Source: JASJHI01 sp965371355 (lineage in GTDB: Bacteria > Actinomycetota > Acidimicrobiia > Acidimicrobiales > Ilumatobacteraceae). Taken from it: a stretch of DNA of 8,616 nt. Position 1 is the first letter of the stretch, and the number at the start of each line of letters is the position of its first letter. The notes below the pieces were generated by a model that saw only the letters and a program-made list of their open reading frames with translations, did not search any database and was not told the DNA's origin. The translations under genes were made by a program, and so were the position numbers. Shown piece after piece: positions 6,092-8,616 of this stretch. The stretch lies in assembly GCA_965371355.1 (NCBI GenBank), contig CBDUYD010000125.1, forward strand, positions 1 to 8,616, given 5' to 3'.

Positions 6092-6856
6092 GTGGATTCA
6101 TTGGCCGTGTTGCAACATTTCGACGCGATCGCGTCGAGTTACCGAACGGTGAGGACCACCGATGACCAGCATGTATCACATATTCGTCGTGAGTTACCAG
6201 ATCGACCCCTCGTCGGCATCGACATCGGAGCGGGGACTGGCCGCTACACGGAGCGACTTCTCGACACGCTCAAACCACAGTCTCTTCTGATCGGTGCGGA
6301 TTTCAATCACTCGATGCTTGTCAGGCTTGCACAAGACGAGGAACGGCTCCGTATTCCAGCCGTCGGTTGTATCAGCGAGCAACTCCCGTTCGCGGATTCC
6401 TCAGTGGACCTCGTGACCACATTCAACGCTGTTCACCACTTCGATCTCTGCCAGTTCGTAAACGAGGCGGGCCGAGTGCTGAAGCCTGGCGGTGATCTGT
6501 TCATCTACACCCGGACACCAGAACAGAATGCCAACTCGATCTGGGGCCGCCGTTTTCCGGATTTTGCCGCCCGCGAGACACGACTTCACGACGAGGCTGC
6601 TTTCCAACAGGCTCTCAGCGGGTTCGACCTCGTGCAGATGACCTGTTTCGAGTTCACCCGCCGAGCGACCAGGGCTCGACTGATCGACCAGGTCCGACAC
6701 CACCACTACTCGACGTTCGCCTTGTACGAACCCGACGAACTGGCCGACGCCCTCGACCGGTTCCTCGACAACCTCGACGAGACCACCGAGCAGTGCTGGC
6801 AAGATCGGAACCTCCTCGTCCATGCCCGACGCCCTGTCGGTAGGGAGATGCGCTAG
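6092..6856 (+). CDS. Class I SAM-dependent methyltransferase (UbiE/Methyltransf_11-like)
   Basis: A 254-residue cytoplasmic methyltransferase of unknown substrate. Motif I is VGIDIGAGTGRY (about 41-52), which binds SAM; an acidic residue follows in LIGADFN (Asp70). SEQLPFADSSVDLVTTFNAVHHF (about 95-117) is the motif II/III region typical of UbiE-like enzymes, and LKPGGDLFIYT (130-140) is the post-motif strand. The C-terminal half is helical and divergent, so it gives no substrate clue. GTG 6092 has a good ribosome binding site (6078-6083). Compared with neighbours it uses more A/T-ending codons (GTA, TCA, ATT, TTA, CCA near the start), suggesting acquisition by transfer. It lies between a broken mmcQ copy and a scrap of ribF, consistent with insertion into a duplicated segment. 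A methylase of small molecules is as likely as one acting on RNA or protein. Confidence 0.85.
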   Translation: MDSLAVLQHFDAIASSYRTVRTTDDQHVSHIRRELPDRPLVGIDIGAGTGRYTERLLDTLKPQSLLIGADFNHSMLVRLAQDEERLRIPAVGCISEQLPFADSSVDLVTTFNAVHHFDLCQFVNEAGRVLKPGGDLFIYTRTPEQNANSIWGRRFPDFAARETRLHDEAAFQQALSGFDLVQMTCFEFTRRATRARLIDQVRHHHYSTFALYEPDELADALDRFLDNLDETTEQCWQDRNLLVHARRPVGREMR

Positions 6857-6860
6857 CCCT

Positions 6861-6908
6861 CCCTGCGCGATCAACCTCGCGCGGCATCCGACGTTCTACG
6901 AACACGCC
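6861..6908 (+). pseudogene. 48-nt diverged copy of an internal part of ribF
   Basis: The segment translates as PCAINLARHPTFYEHA and aligns without gaps to ribF codons 241-256 (5491-5538, PCAINLGRRPTFYEHA). By eye, 42 of 48 bases are identical; four of the six changes are synonymous, which suggests the copy diverged while still coding, for example in a relative. Matching ends abruptly on both sides. It begins 5 nt after the methyltransferase stop and is a scar of duplication or recombination, not a gene. Confidence 0.85.
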
Positions 6909-7084
6909 CGCCGGGACGTTCGATCGCGGGTTCGAAACCGGGCGACGCCGACGCGTCGAGCGCCCCGTCCTGAATCGCTATCGTTGCGATCTGGGCGCGG
7001 TCTGTTCCGGTTTCTGACACGTTTGGTGCCCAGATCGGGTGAGCTCGGCGCCGAGGCTGGTTCGGTGCGCGCGAGACTGCGTCG
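6909..7084. other. Non-coding gap before mmcQ
   Basis: Between the ribF scrap and the mmcQ start I see one feature only, the inverted repeat at 6987-7037. The word GGTTCGAAACC near 6929 recalls a tRNA T-arm but has no supporting tRNA structure. No convincing promoter or ribosome binding site for mmcQ was found. Confidence 0.5.
6987..7037. repeat. Inverted repeat upstream of intact mmcQ
   Basis: CGATCTGGGC (6987-6996) and GCCCAGATCG (7028-7037) are perfect reverse complements; a further G-T and C-G pair can be added inward, making 12 pairs around a loop of about 27 nt. The element ends 47 nt before ATG 7085. No T-run follows, so a terminator for the methyltransferase is possible but unproven; an operator or cruciform are alternatives. 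Confidence 0.65.
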
Positions 7085-7468
7085 ATGTCGAAGGGGGTCC
7101 ACCCGAGCCTCACAGGGGTCGATGACTTCGCGCTCTCGTTCCCGGAGGCGTGGCCCGACGAGCCGTGGGGCGACCGCGTCGTCAAGGTCGGCAAGAAGAT
7201 CTTCGTGTTCCTGAGCGGGCCCGACTCGACCGAACCCGCGATCACCGTCAAGGTTCCCGAGTCACGCGAGCACGCGCTCTCGTATCCCCAAGCGTTCCCG
7301 ACGCGATACGGGCTGGGCAAGCACGGATGGGTCACGTCGTTCGTCGATCACATCCCCGAGGGGGAACGTGACGTGTTGTTCGACTTCGTCGAGGAGAGCT
7401 ATCGAGCGGTGGCGACCAAGACGCTCGTCAAGCGCCTCGATGCCGAGCGAACCGTCGACGAGACCTGA
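7085..7468 (+). CDS. MmcQ/YjbR family protein (DUF419, CyaY-like fold)
   Basis: Intact 127-residue small protein of the MmcQ/YjbR family, whose members adopt a CyaY-like alpha/beta fold; the biochemical role is not established. The sequence shows the family's arrangement: an N-terminal helix with DDFALSFPEAWPDEPWGDRVVKVGKKIFVFL (about 13-43), a strand with ITVKVP, then ALSYPQAFPTRYGLGKHGWVT (about 64-84) and a C-terminal helix EESYRAVATKTLVKRL. ATG 7085 is the first suitable start in frame; no clear ribosome binding site precedes it, so it could be leaderless or weakly expressed. It ends 11 nt from the convergent substrate-binding protein gene. A broken paralogue is present at 5840-6044. The 10-nt word GCGCTCTCGT occurs twice in it (7130-7139, 7274-7283). 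Confidence 0.88.
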   Translation: MSKGVHPSLTGVDDFALSFPEAWPDEPWGDRVVKVGKKIFVFLSGPDSTEPAITVKVPESREHALSYPQAFPTRYGLGKHGWVTSFVDHIPEGERDVLFDFVEESYRAVATKTLVKRLDAERTVDET

Positions 7469-7479
7469 CGGGCAGACGC

Positions 7480-8616
7480 TCAGCCGGGCCAGATCACCAC
7501 GGCGTCGTCATAGATCGAGGCCATGATGTCGTTGCCGAGGCGAGACGCGGCATCGGGAACCTCGCCGTCGCCGAACATCCCGGTCTCGGAGTAGATGTCG
7601 AGTTCGACCTGGAGCTCGCTCGCGTCAGGAATACCGAACCCGACACCGGCCGGGGTCGTCGCCACGATCAGCGCGGCGTCGGTCGTCCAGCGGAACGTCT
7701 CGCCCTCCGGAGACAGGAAGTTGGGGTTGCCGCCGCCGTTGATCAGCGCGACGGCGGTCTCCGCCGCGGACTCGGGATCGTCGATCGCATCGGCGAGGCC
7801 GCGCATGGTCGCCCGCATGAAGTCCTCGGCGGCCGTCGGGTGCTCGGAGACGAACGTCCGGTTGGTGTAGATCGCTCCGAACGAGCCTGGGATGCCGTAG
7901 TCGAGGGGATCGAACAGGTCGTACTCGATGCCGGCGCGGGCGAGGGCGCCCGGCTCGTTGCTCTTCCAACCGGGGAAGCCGACGATCGAGTCGATCGCGA
8001 TGTGAGCCGTCGGGTCGAACCCGTCGAGCAGCACCGTCGTGTAGTTCTCGCCCTCGACCAACCCGGCGCCGGCGAGCATTGCGTCGATGCTCGCGGGGAG
8101 TTTGCCCTTGACGCCGATCGTCGTCGCTTCGAGATCCTCGAGGGTGGCCGCCTCGCCCGGCTTGACGATCAAGCCGTCGATCGCCGTGCGCCCCTCGACC
8201 GCCATGATGATGAACTCGGCGTCATTGGCGTCGGCAAAGGCAACGACCTCGCTGAACGAACCTCCCGATGCGAACTGCGCCTGATTCTCGGCGATCAGCG
8301 GGTAGTTCGCCGTGGAGAAGCTCGGCAGGATCTTGACGTCGAGACAAAGCTCGTCGTAGTAGCCCTGGTCCTCGGCGACGATCACGTCGACGATCGACGC
8401 TGCCGCGGCGAAGTCGAAGCCTGTGAGATACGTGATTGTGCCGGCGGCCTCGTTCTGTGCGCAACGAGCCTCCGGGAACGGCTCGCCGGCGACCACGTCG
8501 GTGTCGGTCTCGACGGTTGCTCCGGTGCTCGCTGTCGTGTCGCCGGCGGTGTCGGCGGGCGCCTCCGCCTCGACCGGTGTCTCGGCCGGCGTCTCGGCCG
8601 TGTCGGTGGAGGTGTC
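7480..8616 (-). CDS. ABC transporter substrate-binding protein, NMT1/THI5-like (5' end outside the window)
   Basis: Extracytoplasmic solute-receptor component of an ABC importer. Read on the minus strand, the frame is open to the right edge; 378 residues are visible and the signal peptide is missing. GTG at 8496 is unlikely to be the start, because about 40 further codons upstream form a Thr/Glu/Ala/Pro/Asp-rich linker typical of actinobacterial lipoproteins after the lipobox. The folded part begins around ITYLTGFDFAAAASIVDVIVAEDQGYYDE and continues with LPSFSTANYPLIAENQAQFASGG, the bilobed fold seen in NMT1/THI5, taurine, sulfonate and riboflavin-precursor binders. Cysteines in ARCAQ and ELCLDV flank the first strand and could form a disulfide. 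GFPGWKSNEP and DYGIPGSFGAIYTNRTF are later conserved-looking blocks. The ligand cannot be told from sequence; partner permease and ATPase genes would be expected beyond the right edge. It converges with mmcQ. Confidence 0.88.
   Translation of the reverse strand, partial: DTSTDTAETPAETPVEAEAPADTAGDTTASTGATVETDTDVVAGEPFPEARCAQNEAAGTITYLTGFDFAAAASIVDVIVAEDQGYYDELCLDVKILPSFSTANYPLIAENQAQFASGGSFSEVVAFADANDAEFIIMAVEGRTAIDGLIVKPGEAATLEDLEATTIGVKGKLPASIDAMLAGAGLVEGENYTTVLLDGFDPTAHIAIDSIVGFPGWKSNEPGALARAGIEYDLFDPLDYGIPGSFGAIYTNRTFVSEHPTAAEDFMRATMRGLADAIDDPESAAETAVALINGGGNPNFLSPEGETFRWTTDAALIVATTPAGVGFGIPDASELQVELDIYSETGMFGDGEVPDAASRLGNDIMASIYDDAVVIWPG

Noticed and set aside
6925..6945. tRNA fragment or attachment site suggested by GGGTTCGAAACCGGG
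   Set aside because: The expected 5-bp T-stem does not form and there is no acceptor stem or CCA end nearby.
6822..7214. Open frame running from the methyltransferase end through the ribF scrap into mmcQ
   Set aside because: It overlaps two real genes in another frame, and its only recognisable piece is the 16-codon ribF remnant.

Overview
The window is high-GC DNA of actinobacterial type. The gene order infB – rbfA – truB – ribF, the mycothiol-family reductase homologue and the acidic low-complexity protein segments fit an actinomycete relative. An Acidimicrobiia/Ilumatobacter-like bacterium is my best guess, but that is inference from sequence style only.

Layout. Positions 2-2626 hold the 3' part of infB (translation initiation factor IF-2), open at the left edge and beginning in a near-perfect PVVET pentapeptide repeat. 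After a 102-nt gap with A-rich tandem repeats comes the most interesting gene, at 2729-3370. It encodes a thioredoxin-fold (DsbA-like) protein closely resembling the mycothiol-dependent reductase Rv2466c, but its active-site cysteine codon is an in-frame TGA (2765-2767). A compact hairpin follows, with a bulged U, a 3-bp upper stem and a G-U loop, at the position expected of a bacterial SECIS element. I read this as a selenoprotein (UPWA active site). Ordinary gene calling would start it at GTG 2795 and lose the catalytic motif. rbfA (3407-3802), truB (3802-4701) and ribF (4771-5718) follow on the same strand, so the left two thirds is a translation/ribosome-maturation/flavin cluster with a redox gene embedded in it.

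Downstream of ribF the region looks rearranged. A broken MmcQ/YjbR-family copy (5840-6044) is followed by a SAM-dependent methyltransferase with less GC-biased codons (6092-6856), then a 48-nt diverged copy of an internal piece of ribF (6861-6908), then an intact MmcQ/YjbR gene (7085-7468). The order ribF – mmcQ' – methyltransferase – ribF' – mmcQ suggests that a ribF-mmcQ segment was duplicated around an inserted methyltransferase and then decayed. Each mmcQ copy is preceded by a perfect 10-bp-arm inverted repeat of different sequence.

The right end (7480-8616, minus strand) is an ABC-transporter solute-binding protein of the NMT1/THI5-like type, convergent with mmcQ. Its N-terminus, presumably a lipoprotein signal, lies outside the window.

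No rRNA, tRNA, CRISPR array, intact insertion sequence or selenocysteine-machinery gene (selA/B/C/D) is visible in the window.
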